Shown here piece by piece: positions 8,505 through 16,645 of a stretch of DNA of 64,000 nt. Location: contig NZ_SRLB01000004.1 of the NCBI RefSeq assembly GCF_004745635.1, positions 400,219-464,218 of the forward strand, given 5' to 3'. Both the position numbers and the translations under genes were made by a program. The stretch is from Methylobacterium nonmethylotrophicum (GTDB lineage: Bacteria; Pseudomonadota; Alphaproteobacteria; Rhizobiales; Beijerinckiaceae). The notes under the pieces were generated by a model, which searched no databases, was not told where the DNA came from, and saw only the letters and a list, made by a program, of their open reading frames with translations. Numbering within the stretch: the first letter of the stretch is position 1; each line of letters begins with the position of its first letter.

Positions 8505-9542
8505 TCACGTCGGCAGGTCGGCCTCGACGCCGTGATCCCGCGACATCCGCCGCAGAAGACGCTGGATGAAGTTCGTCGTCGGCGGCTCCTTGCTGGCGGA
8601 TCCTCGCTCGGCGGCGTGGAACGGGTCGGCGTAGCAGGTCGCGCCGGCCGCCGCGGCCAGGAACTGGACCGCCGCGACCATCCCGGGGGCGCCGGCCGCC
8701 AGGACGGTGTCGTCCGCCGTCAGCATCGGCAGGTGGAGCGTCGGCCGGCCGGGCCGCGCGTCGGCCGGCGGATTGCTCCCGCTGCAGGTCAGGATCGTGG
8801 TGACGCCCCGCTCGCGCAGCCAGTCGAGCGCCGGGCGCATGTAGAGGTTCTGCGGGTGCCGCCCGCCGGCGACGACCACGAGACCGCGCTCCGGCTCGCG
8901 CAGGCGGCTCGCCCGCGCCACCGCCCAAGCCGGCGCCCAGCCGACCCCGGACGAGACGATGACGAGGCGCCCGCGCCCGAGCCGGTGGAAGGCCTGGCCG
9001 AACGGCCCCTCGACCTTCACCGCGTGCCCGGCGCCGACCCGCTGCCCGAGATGGGGGGAGACGGCGCCGCCCTCCTGGCGGCGGATCTGGAAGACCAGCT
9101 CGTGCAGCTCGCCCGATCCGTCCGCCCGCAGGCTCGGGCTGTAGTCCCGCGGCGGCAGGCCCGCGAAGGTGACACGGACATATTGCCCGGGCAGGTAGGC
9201 GAGGCGCTTGCGCAAGGCCACCGTGACCTCGACGATGTCGGGCGTGAGCGCGACCACCCGCTCCACGCTGCCGCTGCGCCGGACGACGTCCGGCACCTCG
9301 TCGAACTCGATGACGGTCTCGCTGGTGAGCCGGGCCCGGCAGGCCAGCACGGTCTCGCCGATGCGCGTGCCCGCGTCGTCGACCGTCCCGGCATGGATTC
9401 GGACGCGGCAGGTGTCGCACTGCCCGGTGGCGCAGTCGTGCGGGATCACGCGCCCGCCGGCCAGGCCCGCCTCGAGCAGGGTCTGCCCGGCCCGGGCCGC
9501 GATGCGCCGGCCGTTGATCACCAGGGCGAGGGGTTGGGCCAT
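8505..9542 (-). CDS. 2Fe-2S/FAD/NAD(P)H oxidoreductase (CDP-6-deoxy-reductase-like)
   Basis: This 345-aa electron-transfer flavoprotein has an N-terminal plant-type ferredoxin domain with the full cluster motif (C37-x4-C42-x2-C45 and C68). It is followed by a ferredoxin-reductase FAD domain ('RDYSPS', residues 132-137) and an NAD(P)-binding domain ('VIVSSGVGWAPAW', about 194-206). The order matches CDP-6-deoxy reductases and the reductases of Rieske-type oxygenases. It lies 16 nt downstream of the cytochrome b/ethylbenzene-dehydrogenase-like gene on the same strand, so it probably feeds NAD(P)H electrons to that protein or to a shared partner. The pairing is inference. Confidence 0.88.
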   Translation of the reverse strand: MAQPLALVINGRRIAARAGQTLLEAGLAGGRVIPHDCATGQCDTCRVRIHAGTVDDAGTRIGETVLACRARLTSETVIEFDEVPDVVRRSGSVERVVALTPDIVEVTVALRKRLAYLPGQYVRVTFAGLPPRDYSPSLRADGSGELHELVFQIRRQEGGAVSPHLGQRVGAGHAVKVEGPFGQAFHRLGRGRLVIVSSGVGWAPAWAVARASRLREPERGLVVVAGGRHPQNLYMRPALDWLRERGVTTILTCSGSNPPADARPGRPTLHLPMLTADDTVLAAGAPGMVAAVQFLAAAAGATCYADPFHAAERGSASKEPPTTNFIQRLLRRMSRDHGVEADLPT

Positions 9543-9558
9543 GGCGGTTCGTCCCGGT

Positions 9559-11331
9559 TCAGCGCAGCAGCACTTCGACCGGACGCATGTGCCGGGTGTG
9601 GCGCGTCTGCGTGTGGTCGAAGGCCGAGACGTAGAGGTAGAAGGTGTTGCCGGGCAGGAAGTCGACGTCGTACTTGCTGCCGGTCGCGATCTTGCGCGAG
9701 GCCACCAGCGTCCAGTGGTCGTCGGCCCAGTGCGCGGCGGCCGAGATGCCGGCGCGGTCGCCGGAATAGCCGTCCGTGATCAGCACGCCCGGCATCACGG
9801 TGCCGACCGGGATCTCCGCGTCGAGGGCGGCGGAATAGGGCACCGTCTCGGTCTTCTCGACCATCCACCACTGCGCGCCCTCGGAGCTGGCGGCGTCCGG
9901 CGACAGGTCGACGGTGCCGAGCCTGGCGACCGTGGCGCGCCAGTCCTTGGGCAGGCGCAGCGGCTCGACGGCGGCCGCGTACCCGCCCGGCCCCTCGAAG
10001 CGGAAGTTGTAGCGATAGGTGCTGGTGCCGGGATCGCCCCAGTAGCCGGCCTGGTAGCGGCCCTTGACGGCGCGCTCGGCCGCGGTCGGGTCGATCGGCG
10101 GGCCGATATGCATGTCCTCGACCACGCCGAGCATGCCGCCGCGGGCCGCCTTCCACTGCCACATGTCGATGTAGCTGCCGTCCGTGGTGTAGTGGTAGCC
10201 GCGGCCGTTCATCGGCGCCGGCGCGTCGGGCAGGGGTTTCGGGCCGAGATGGGTCGAGCCGCCGCTGCCGAAGGCGTCGGAGCGCGAGAAGATCACCGCG
10301 AGCTTGTCCTCGTAATAGGCGGTCACGTCCGCCCGCGCCGCGTCGGCGTCCATGACGTGCCAGCCGTCCTCCCGCTTGATCAGCGGGACGCGCTTGAGCG
10401 ACTGCGACGGGTCCCACCAGCGGAAGGCGAAGTAGATGGTGGCGTCGTCCCGCACGGCGCGGATCTCGACGGTGGTCTCGCCGGTGCCGCCGAAATTGGC
10501 GCCCTGCATCGTCCTGACCGAGACGGGCCGGGCCGTGCGCCAGACCGGGTCGTCGAGGAGCCTGCCGAGGTCGGGGCCGGCCGGCACCTTGTCGACGACC
10601 AGGGTCGAGCGGCCGCCGATATCGGCGAAGGCGAGGCCGCCCACGACCGGGATGCCGAGGGACGCGGCCGCCAGCAGGGGCCGGCGCCGCCGCACCGCGC
10701 CGTCCGCCAGGGGTGCCGGGCGGAACAGCCGCAGGAGCTGCCACAGGCCGCCGTAGAGGAAATGCGCCAGGGTGTGCACCGCGATGTAGGCCAGCGACAC
10801 CAGCGCGCAGGTGGCGTGCAGCCACACCACCCAGCCGCCGTAGCCGAGATAGAGCGCGACGCCGGTCGCGGTGAGGACGAGGGTGACGGCGTAGATCAGC
10901 CAGTGCAGCGCGACATTGATGCCGCCCCAGCGCGCCTTGCGGGCCATCGTGCTGCGCCCGCCGACGAGGATCGCGCGCAGGCGCGAGAGGCCGTTGCGGT
11001 CGGTGAGCCGCCCGCGCACGAGGTAGACGACGTAGGCGGTGATGCCGAAGAACAGGCTGAGACCCGCCACGAAATGAACCGTCCAGACCTCGCCCTGGGG
11101 CAGCAGGGGCGCCAGGAACTTCGCCGTCCGGGCGACGGGCGCGTCGGCGGAAATCCGCAGGCCCGTGATCAGGCTCGCGACCATCGCGATCGCGACGACC
11201 CAGTGGATGACGATCGTGCCCGTATCGGAGCGCGGACGCCGGTCGGACGGGCTTGCCGGCGTCCCTCGCGGTGCCGGGACTGCGTCAGCTGCGTCGGGCG
11301 AGCGCCGCGAGAGGGTCAGCTGGTCCGACAT
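9559..11331 (-). CDS. cytochrome b561-type membrane protein fused to an ethylbenzene-dehydrogenase-like heme domain
   Basis: This 590-aa protein has an N-terminal four-helix cytochrome b domain (about residues 40-230) with membrane-embedded histidines in 'IVIHWVVAIAMVAS', 'WTVHFVAGLSLFFG', 'VALHWLIYAVT' and 'WLHATCALVSLAYIAVHTL'. It is followed by a C-terminal domain of the ethylbenzene dehydrogenase-related family (about 260-590), normally a b-heme-binding beta-sandwich. ATG 11331 is preferred because AGGGG lies about 8 nt upstream; an in-frame TTG at 11379 adds 16 residues and lacks a ribosome site. Together with the downstream flavin reductase it looks like a transmembrane electron-transfer chain. 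The physiological substrate is unknown. Confidence 0.85.
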   Translation of the reverse strand: MSDQLTLSRRSPDAADAVPAPRGTPASPSDRRPRSDTGTIVIHWVVAIAMVASLITGLRISADAPVARTAKFLAPLLPQGEVWTVHFVAGLSLFFGITAYVVYLVRGRLTDRNGLSRLRAILVGGRSTMARKARWGGINVALHWLIYAVTLVLTATGVALYLGYGGWVVWLHATCALVSLAYIAVHTLAHFLYGGLWQLLRLFRPAPLADGAVRRRRPLLAAASLGIPVVGGLAFADIGGRSTLVVDKVPAGPDLGRLLDDPVWRTARPVSVRTMQGANFGGTGETTVEIRAVRDDATIYFAFRWWDPSQSLKRVPLIKREDGWHVMDADAARADVTAYYEDKLAVIFSRSDAFGSGGSTHLGPKPLPDAPAPMNGRGYHYTTDGSYIDMWQWKAARGGMLGVVEDMHIGPPIDPTAAERAVKGRYQAGYWGDPGTSTYRYNFRFEGPGGYAAAVEPLRLPKDWRATVARLGTVDLSPDAASSEGAQWWMVEKTETVPYSAALDAEIPVGTVMPGVLITDGYSGDRAGISAAAHWADDHWTLVASRKIATGSKYDVDFLPGNTFYLYVSAFDHTQTRHTRHMRPVEVLLR

Positions 11332-11988
11332 GCAAAGCCCCTGATCTTCGTCGTAAATCGACCGATCGGAATTTTTCAAGATCTTGTTAAAAATTGATTT
11401 ATCACGATTGCCGACGATCCGCTACGGCCAAGTTAGATAATCGTTAAAAAAAAACCCAAGCTCCACTCGGAGGATGATGCCTGGACGCGCGCAGGCGGGG
11501 GAAACGCTGGGCGAGCGGCACGATGCGTCGACGTTCGGCGATGGCGGCGCTGCGGCGGGTTTTTCTTTCCGGGTCATATTTCGGGTTGACCCTGGGGACA
11601 GCTTTCGGCCCGCATCGGTGCCAATCGTCCTGCCCGCCTCGTCAGCGTCCCGGCGGACGGTGCCGTCCCGTCCCGGGAGACCCGTGCCGCGGATGAGCCT
11701 CCGGGGTCCCCGGACGACACCGTCGCCCCCGGGCTGCCGCGGTCCGACGCGGGCCGATCCGCAGGAGCGACCCGACGATCGCCGCCGTCGCGGGCGGACC
11801 CGGGCGGTTGCTCGCCGGGGCGGGTTCGGCCCGGTCAGCGAGCGGGTCGCGGCAGCCCCGGCTGCGGTCGTCCGCGCCGACCGGGATGCGAGCCGCTGCG
11901 CGGGACGGGAGGGTGCGCGCTCCGCGATCCGGGCGGCCGCCGCCTGCCACGTCGGCGGCGGGCGCCTGCCGGGGTTCGGTGCGCGCCG
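11332..11988. other. gene-free region with AT-rich promoter segment
   Basis: About 660 bp contain no reading frame resembling a protein family. The first 130 bp (about 11340-11460) are unusually AT-rich for this genome, with a run of A residues near 11445 and the palindrome CAAGATCTTG at 11377-11386, and probably hold the promoter of the cytochrome gene. The rest (11470-11988) returns to high GC and lies downstream of the phosphoribulokinase stop; nothing functional was recognised there. Confidence 0.5.
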
Positions 11989-12849
11989 CTACAGCAGGCG
12001 GCGCCGGCGCTCGACCAGGCGGAGGATCATCGGGGTCAGGATCAGCTGCATCGCGAGGTCGAGCTTGCCGCCCGGGATCACCACCGAGTTCGCCCGCGAC
12101 ATGAAGCTGCCGGCGATCATCGAGATCAGGTAGGGAAAGTCGATGCCCTTCGGGTCGCGGAAGCGGATCACCACCATCGACTCGTCGGCGGTCGGGATCC
12201 AGCGGGCGATGAACGGGTTCGAGGTGTCGACCGTCGGGATGCGCTGGAAGTTGATGTCCGTGTTGGTGAATTGCGGGCAGATGGTGGTCACGTAGTCGGG
12301 CATCCGGCGCAGGATCACGTCGGTCACCGCCTCGATGGAATAGCCCCGCGCGGCCTTGTCGCGGTGGAGCTTCTGGATCCATTCGAGGTTGATCACCGGC
12401 ACCACGCCGATCTTGAGGTCGGCGTGTCCCGCGATGTCGACGCGCTCGTTGGCGAGCGCACCGTGCAGGCCCTCGTAGAACAGCAGGTCGGAGCCCTCGG
12501 GAAACGGCTCCCAGGGCGTGAAGGTGCCGGGCGCCGCGCCGAAGCGCGCGGCATCCTCCGCGTCGTGCACGTAGTGGCGGGTGCGGCCGCGCCCGGACGC
12601 GCCGTACTGGCGGAACACCGCCTCGAGCTCGGCGAGCAGGTTCGCCCGCTCGCCGAAATGGCTCAGGGTCGGCTCGCGGGCCATCGCCTCGCGCATCGCC
12701 GCCCGGTCGAGGGCGTGGAAGGCGTCGCCCTCGATGAAGGCCGCCGTCACGCCCTCGCGGCGGAAGATCTGGTCGAAGGTGTTGCGCACCGAGGTGGTGC
12801 CGGAGCCGGACGACCCGGTGACCGACACGATCGGGTGGAGCGCCGACAC
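11989..12849 (-). CDS. prk: phosphoribulokinase
   Basis: This 286-aa class I (proteobacterial) phosphoribulokinase converts ribulose 5-phosphate and ATP to ribulose 1,5-bisphosphate in the cytoplasm. The P-loop 'VTGSSGSGTTSV' is at about residues 8-19, followed by 'IEGDAFHALDR', the substrate-binding region 'RHYVHDAEDAARFG' and 'LLFYEGLHGALANE' with the conserved acidic residue. Length and motifs look intact. It starts at GTG 12849, 2 nt after the stop of the FBPase-like gene. No RuBisCO gene is present. In Methylobacterium extorquens this enzyme is known to make RuBP as a signal for the LysR regulator QscR, and the neighbouring genes support the same use here. Confidence 0.92.
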   Translation of the reverse strand: MSALHPIVSVTGSSGSGTTSVRNTFDQIFRREGVTAAFIEGDAFHALDRAAMREAMAREPTLSHFGERANLLAELEAVFRQYGASGRGRTRHYVHDAEDAARFGAAPGTFTPWEPFPEGSDLLFYEGLHGALANERVDIAGHADLKIGVVPVINLEWIQKLHRDKAARGYSIEAVTDVILRRMPDYVTTICPQFTNTDINFQRIPTVDTSNPFIARWIPTADESMVVIRFRDPKGIDFPYLISMIAGSFMSRANSVVIPGGKLDLAMQLILTPMILRLVERRRRLL

Positions 12850-12851
12850 CG

Positions 12852-13826
12852 TCAGGTCCGCAGCAGGCCGCGGCGGGCGAAGAGCGGCGAGCGCCCGGCG
12901 TCGCGGACCTCGTCGCGGCGGCGGGCGAGGTCCGCCACATCCCGGGCCGACCCGAAGGCGAAGGGCGTGTCCTGATCCAGGTCGGCGGCGGCGAGGTCGA
13001 GGATCGCACGCCCGCGCCCGTCCGTGGCGGCGCCGCCGGCGGCCTCGATCGCGAGCGCCACCGGCGCCGCCTCGTGGACGAGCCGGACGGTCCCGGCCTC
13101 CCTTCCGGTCTCCGCCGGGCAGAGATGCAGCCCGCCGCGGGCGAGCACCCGTTGCGCCGCGGCCGCCAGGGATCCGCACCAGGCAAGGGATCCGCACCAG
13201 GCCGCGGCGACGTCCCGGCCCCGCTCGTCGCCGTGCCGGCCCCAGGCATCGCCGTGCCGGCCCTCTTGCGGCATGCGGACCGGCATCGCGAGGGGCCGGA
13301 AGGCGCCGCTGCGCGGGTCGAGGACCCGGGTCGTGGTGGCGGCCCCGTCCGTCAGGGTCAGGAGGGTGCGCGGCCCGTAGGTGACGAAGCCCGCCGCCAC
13401 CTGCGTCCGGCCGGGCGCCAGAAAGGCCGCCTCCGCGTCCGGGCCTGCGAGCCGTAAGGAGAACAGGGTGCCGGCCGGCATGCCGCCGTCGAGGTCGTCG
13501 GCCCCTTCGAGCGGGCTTAAGGACAGGACGAGGGCGGCCCCGGGCGTCCACGGCTCAGGGGCCTCCCGGTCGCGCCAGGCGATCGCCGCGACCTCGGCGT
13601 CCCGCAGGGCCTCCGCGAAGGCCCGGCGGGCGGCGGCCGGAGCGTCCCGGGGAGGGGCCACCGCGAGGGCGTGGGCCGTCGCCGCGGCGGCGGCCGCGAG
13701 GGCGGCGGCGACCTGTCCGATGGCGACCTGGCCGGCGGCGACCTGTCCGGCGGCGACCTGTCCGGCGGCCGGTGCGGCCGTCCCCCGCCGCGGTGGGGTC
13801 GCGTCGATGCGGGCGCTCAGCAGCAT
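12852..13826 (-). CDS. degenerate class I fructose-1,6-bisphosphatase (CbbF-like)
   Basis: This 324-aa protein is recognisable as class I FBPase by 'LSPLEGADDLDGGMPAGTLF' (normally DPLDGSSNID), 'LARGGLHLCPAE' and 'EAAGGAATDGRGRAILD'. Both metal-binding aspartates of the DPLDG motif are changed (to S and E), and the upstream acidic pair is missing, so normal catalysis is doubtful. An N-terminal pentapeptide repeat and two short internal duplications (around residues 195-225) are not family features. ATG 13826 has GGAG about 8 nt upstream; ATG 13844 is an alternative. It is first in an operon with prk, mirroring cbbF-cbbP of autotrophs. It may be a decaying enzyme or have a non-catalytic role. 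Confidence 0.8.
   Translation of the reverse strand: MLLSARIDATPPRRGTAAPAAGQVAAGQVAAGQVAIGQVAAALAAAAAATAHALAVAPPRDAPAAARRAFAEALRDAEVAAIAWRDREAPEPWTPGAALVLSLSPLEGADDLDGGMPAGTLFSLRLAGPDAEAAFLAPGRTQVAAGFVTYGPRTLLTLTDGAATTTRVLDPRSGAFRPLAMPVRMPQEGRHGDAWGRHGDERGRDVAAAWCGSLAWCGSLAAAAQRVLARGGLHLCPAETGREAGTVRLVHEAAPVALAIEAAGGAATDGRGRAILDLAAADLDQDTPFAFGSARDVADLARRRDEVRDAGRSPLFARRGLLRT
13708..13767. repeat. four 15-bp tandem repeats inside the FBPase-like gene
   Basis: Four head-to-tail copies of a unit close to GCGACCTGTCCGGCG (copies 3 and 4 identical, copy 1 two changes, copy 2 one) encode a repeated A-G-Q-V-A pentapeptide near the N-terminus of the FBPase-like protein. Whole-codon length keeps the frame. 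It is likely a slippage product in a weakly constrained segment. Confidence 0.85.
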
Positions 13827-13936
13827 GTCCGTGTCTCCGAGCATGTCCTGACGTTTCGGGCCAGCCCGTCTCCGGTCGGGCCTGCCCGTGTCCGGTCCCG
13901 GCAGATTAGGCGCCCGGCCCGGGTTCCGTCATCCTG

Positions 13937-13951
13937 TCCCGAAGTACGGGA
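13937..13951. promoter_or_regulatory. candidate operator between cbbF-like/prk and the CbbR/QscR-like gene
   Basis: The dyad TCCCG-AAGTA-CGGGA lies in the divergent promoter region, 60 bp upstream of the regulator's start and 111 bp upstream of the FBPase-like start. LysR regulators of this group bind dyads with T-N11-A cores in such positions. Nearby at 13864-13903 are two imperfect direct copies of a 20-bp sequence beginning GCCCGT. Binding is inferred from position and symmetry only. Confidence 0.4.
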
Positions 13952-14011
13952 TGCGCCGCCGGCCGCGATGTCGGATCGGGCTCTCAAGGACGACTCGCGG
14001 CCGAGGAGCGG

Positions 14012-14953
14012 ATGGCGCAGGACCGGATTCGCAACCTCTCCCTCAAGCAGCTCCACGCGGTGGCGGCGATCGCGCGGCTCGGCACCATGACCCGGGCGGC
14101 CCAGGAGCTGAACGTGACCCCCGCGGCGCTGACGGCGCGGATCAAGGGGCTCGAGGACGAGATCGGCCTCCTGCTGTTCGACCGCACCCATGCGGGCCTC
14201 AAGCCGACCGATGCCGGCCGCGAGCTGCTCTGGGCCATCGACAGCATCGGGACCGTGCTGGAGACCTGCACCGAGCGCCTGCGGACCCTGCGCGGCGGCA
14301 GCGGCGGCCGGGTCTCGGTCGGCGTCGTGTCGACGGCCAAGTACTTCGCGCCCCGCATCGTCGGCGGCTTCGTGCACGCGCATCCGGGCGTCGAGATCGA
14401 CCTCGTGGTCGGCAACCGGGGCGCCACGGTCGAGGCCCTGCGCGACTACCGGGTCGACCTCGCGCTCATGGGCCGGCCGCCCCGGGACTTCCCGATCACC
14501 GCCGAGCGGTTCGGACCCCATCCCCTGGTGGTGATCGCCCCGCCCGGCCACCGCTTCGCCGGGCGGGACGGCCTGACCCGGGAGGAGCTCGCCGAGGAGC
14601 CGTTCCTGGTGCGGGAATACGGCTCGGGCACCCGCACGGTGTTCGAGGAGTTCATGGCCGGCCTGCTGATCCGGCGCGCCCGCATCGGCATCGACAGCGG
14701 CTCGAACGAGACCATCAAGCAGACCGTGATGGCGGGCCTCGGCATCGCGCTGATCTCGGGCCACACCGTGGCGGCCGAGGTGGCGGAGGGCCGCCTCGTC
14801 CTCCTCGACGTCGCGGGCCTGCCGATCCGCCGCGACTGGTACGCGGTCCGCAGGGCCGACAAGGTCCTGAGCCCCGCCGGACAGGCGTTCTGGGATTTCC
14901 TGGTGGGGGAGGGCGCCGCCTGGCTGCCGGCTCTGCCGGGTTCCACCCGGTGA
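14012..14953 (+). CDS. LysR-family regulator, CbbR/QscR-type
   Basis: This 313-aa LysR regulator has the helix-turn-helix at about residues 8-66 ('LSLKQLHAVAAIARLGTMTR', 'VTPAALTARIKGLE') and a full effector domain. The opening 'NLSLKQLHAVAAIARLG', 'RGGSGGRVSVGVVSTAKYFA' and 'DLALMGRPPRDFP' are characteristic of CbbR proteins and their methylotroph relative QscR. CbbR responds to Calvin-cycle metabolites such as RuBP; QscR activates serine-cycle genes. It is divergent from the FBPase-like/prk operon, the classic cbbR position. Whether it is the QscR orthologue needs a phylogeny. The family is certain, the subtype likely. Confidence 0.88.
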   Translation: MAQDRIRNLSLKQLHAVAAIARLGTMTRAAQELNVTPAALTARIKGLEDEIGLLLFDRTHAGLKPTDAGRELLWAIDSIGTVLETCTERLRTLRGGSGGRVSVGVVSTAKYFAPRIVGGFVHAHPGVEIDLVVGNRGATVEALRDYRVDLALMGRPPRDFPITAERFGPHPLVVIAPPGHRFAGRDGLTREELAEEPFLVREYGSGTRTVFEEFMAGLLIRRARIGIDSGSNETIKQTVMAGLGIALISGHTVAAEVAEGRLVLLDVAGLPIRRDWYAVRRADKVLSPAGQAFWDFLVGEGAAWLPALPGSTR

Positions 14954-14990
14954 CGCTGTCGCTGCGCCACCGGGTCCGCCGGGGCCAGCC

Positions 14991-16409
14991 CTACACCGTC
15001 ACCACCTTCCCGGGATTCATGATGTTGTCCGGGTCGATCGCCCGCTTGAGGGTCCGCATCAGGTTGAGCGCCTCCGGCCCGTGCTCCAGCTCCATGAAGC
15101 GCATCTTCTTCTGCCCGATGCCGTGCTCGCCGGTGCAGGTGCCCTCCATGGCGATGGCGCGGGCGACCAGGCGCTCGATGAAGCCGGTGACCCGGGCGAT
15201 CTCGTCGGGATCGTCCATCATCACGAGCGGCGAGGTGTGGAAGTTGCCGTCGCCGACATGGCCGGCGATCGGCGCCGTGATGCCGCTCTCGACGATGTCG
15301 CGCTTGGTCTCGTCGACGCATTCGGCGAGCCGCGAGATCGGCACGCAGACGTCGGTGGCGATGACCCGCGCGCCCGGGCGCAGGCCGACCGCCGCCCAGT
15401 AGACGTCGTGGCGGGCCTGCCAGAGCCGGGTGCGGTCCTCCGCCTTCGTCGCCCACTCGTAGGGACCGCCCTCGAACTCCGCCGCGATCTCGCCGAAGCG
15501 CTCGGCCTGCTCGCGCACGCTGGCATCCGAGCCGTGGAACTCGACCAGGAGCAGCGGGGTCTCCGGCAGGGTCAGCTTCGAGTAGGCGTTGCAGGCCGCG
15601 ACCTGGACCTCGTCGAGGAGCTCGATGCGCGCCACCGGCAGGCCGGACTGGATCGTCACGATGACGGCGTCGCAGGCCGCCTTGATGGTCGGGAAGGGGC
15701 ACACGCCGGCGGAGATCGCCTCCGGAATGCCGGCGAGCTTGAGCGTCAGCTCGGTGATGATGCCGAAGGTGCCCTCGGACCCCACCAGCAGCCGGGTGAG
15801 GTCGTAGCCGGCCGAGGTCTTGCGCGCCCGCGGGCTGGTGCGGACGACGTCGCCGTTCGGCATCACGGCGGTGAGCGAGAGGACGTTGTCCTTCATCGTG
15901 CCGTAGCGCACCGCGTTGGTGCCGGACGCCCGGGTCGCCGCCATGCCGCCGAGGGAGGCGTCGGCGCCCGGGTCGATCGGGAAGAACAGGCCCTGGTCGC
16001 GCAGGTGCTCGTTCACCGCCTTGCGGGTCACGCCGGGCTGGACGACGCAGTCGAGGTCCTCGGCATGGACCGCCAGCACCTTGTTCATGCTGCTCAGGTC
16101 GATCGAGATGCCGCCATACGGCGCGTTGACGTGGCCCTCGAGCGAGGTGCCGGTGCCGAAGGCGATGACCGGCATCTTGTGGGCGGCGCAGACCCGCACC
16201 ACCGCCTGCACGTCCTCGGTGCTCCCGGCATAGACCACCGCGTCCGGCGGCTGGTTGGCGACCCAGGTCAGGGTGCTGCCATGCTGCTCGCGCACCGCCT
16301 GCGAGGTGACGACGCGGTTGCCGAACTGCGCCGTCAGCTCGCGGATCACCGCCGCGACGGTCTCAGGCGACGGGCGCTCGCGGGCGGGGGCGGGACTCAG
16401 GGCGTTCAT
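14991..16409 (-). CDS. FAD-linked D-lactate/2-hydroxyacid dehydrogenase (GlcD/LDHD type)
   Basis: This 472-aa flavoprotein of the D-lactate dehydrogenase (cytochrome) group oxidises 2-hydroxyacids such as D-lactate or glycolate. The N-terminal FAD-binding PCMH domain (about residues 35-215) carries 'IAFGTGTSLEGHVNAP' and 'DPGADASLGGMAATRASGTN'; the C-terminal FAD-oxidase domain carries 'HVGDGNFHTSPL' and 'EGTCTGEHGIGQKKM', typical of DLD/LDHD. The length is normal. ATG 16409 lies just before the conserved region. It is convergent with the CbbR/QscR-like gene and apparently monocistronic. The precise substrate is unresolved. Confidence 0.9.
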   Translation of the reverse strand: MNALSPAPARERPSPETVAAVIRELTAQFGNRVVTSQAVREQHGSTLTWVANQPPDAVVYAGSTEDVQAVVRVCAAHKMPVIAFGTGTSLEGHVNAPYGGISIDLSSMNKVLAVHAEDLDCVVQPGVTRKAVNEHLRDQGLFFPIDPGADASLGGMAATRASGTNAVRYGTMKDNVLSLTAVMPNGDVVRTSPRARKTSAGYDLTRLLVGSEGTFGIITELTLKLAGIPEAISAGVCPFPTIKAACDAVIVTIQSGLPVARIELLDEVQVAACNAYSKLTLPETPLLLVEFHGSDASVREQAERFGEIAAEFEGGPYEWATKAEDRTRLWQARHDVYWAAVGLRPGARVIATDVCVPISRLAECVDETKRDIVESGITAPIAGHVGDGNFHTSPLVMMDDPDEIARVTGFIERLVARAIAMEGTCTGEHGIGQKKMRFMELEHGPEALNLMRTLKRAIDPDNIMNPGKVVTV

Positions 16410-16645
16410 GGGACAATCGACCTCCCGGACGGATTCTCGCGACCGGGCGGGCCCGGCCTTTTGCCGGCCACTCTAGCAGCCGCGTCCGGCCCGGCATATC
16501 CGGGGCCCCGGTCACGGAGAAGTGCGCTGCGGAGCTGACACCTTGCCCCAAGGTGCAACGCATCCGGGGGTGCATCCCCCGGAGAGGCGTGGTACGTCCC
16601 TGGGCGCCCTTGTCATCCCGCCTGCGCCTGAACGGGAGCCCCACA

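Noticed and set aside
11642..13249. 535-aa minus-strand frame overlapping prk
   Set aside because: Proline/arginine-rich and out of frame with phosphoribulokinase, which has intact motifs.
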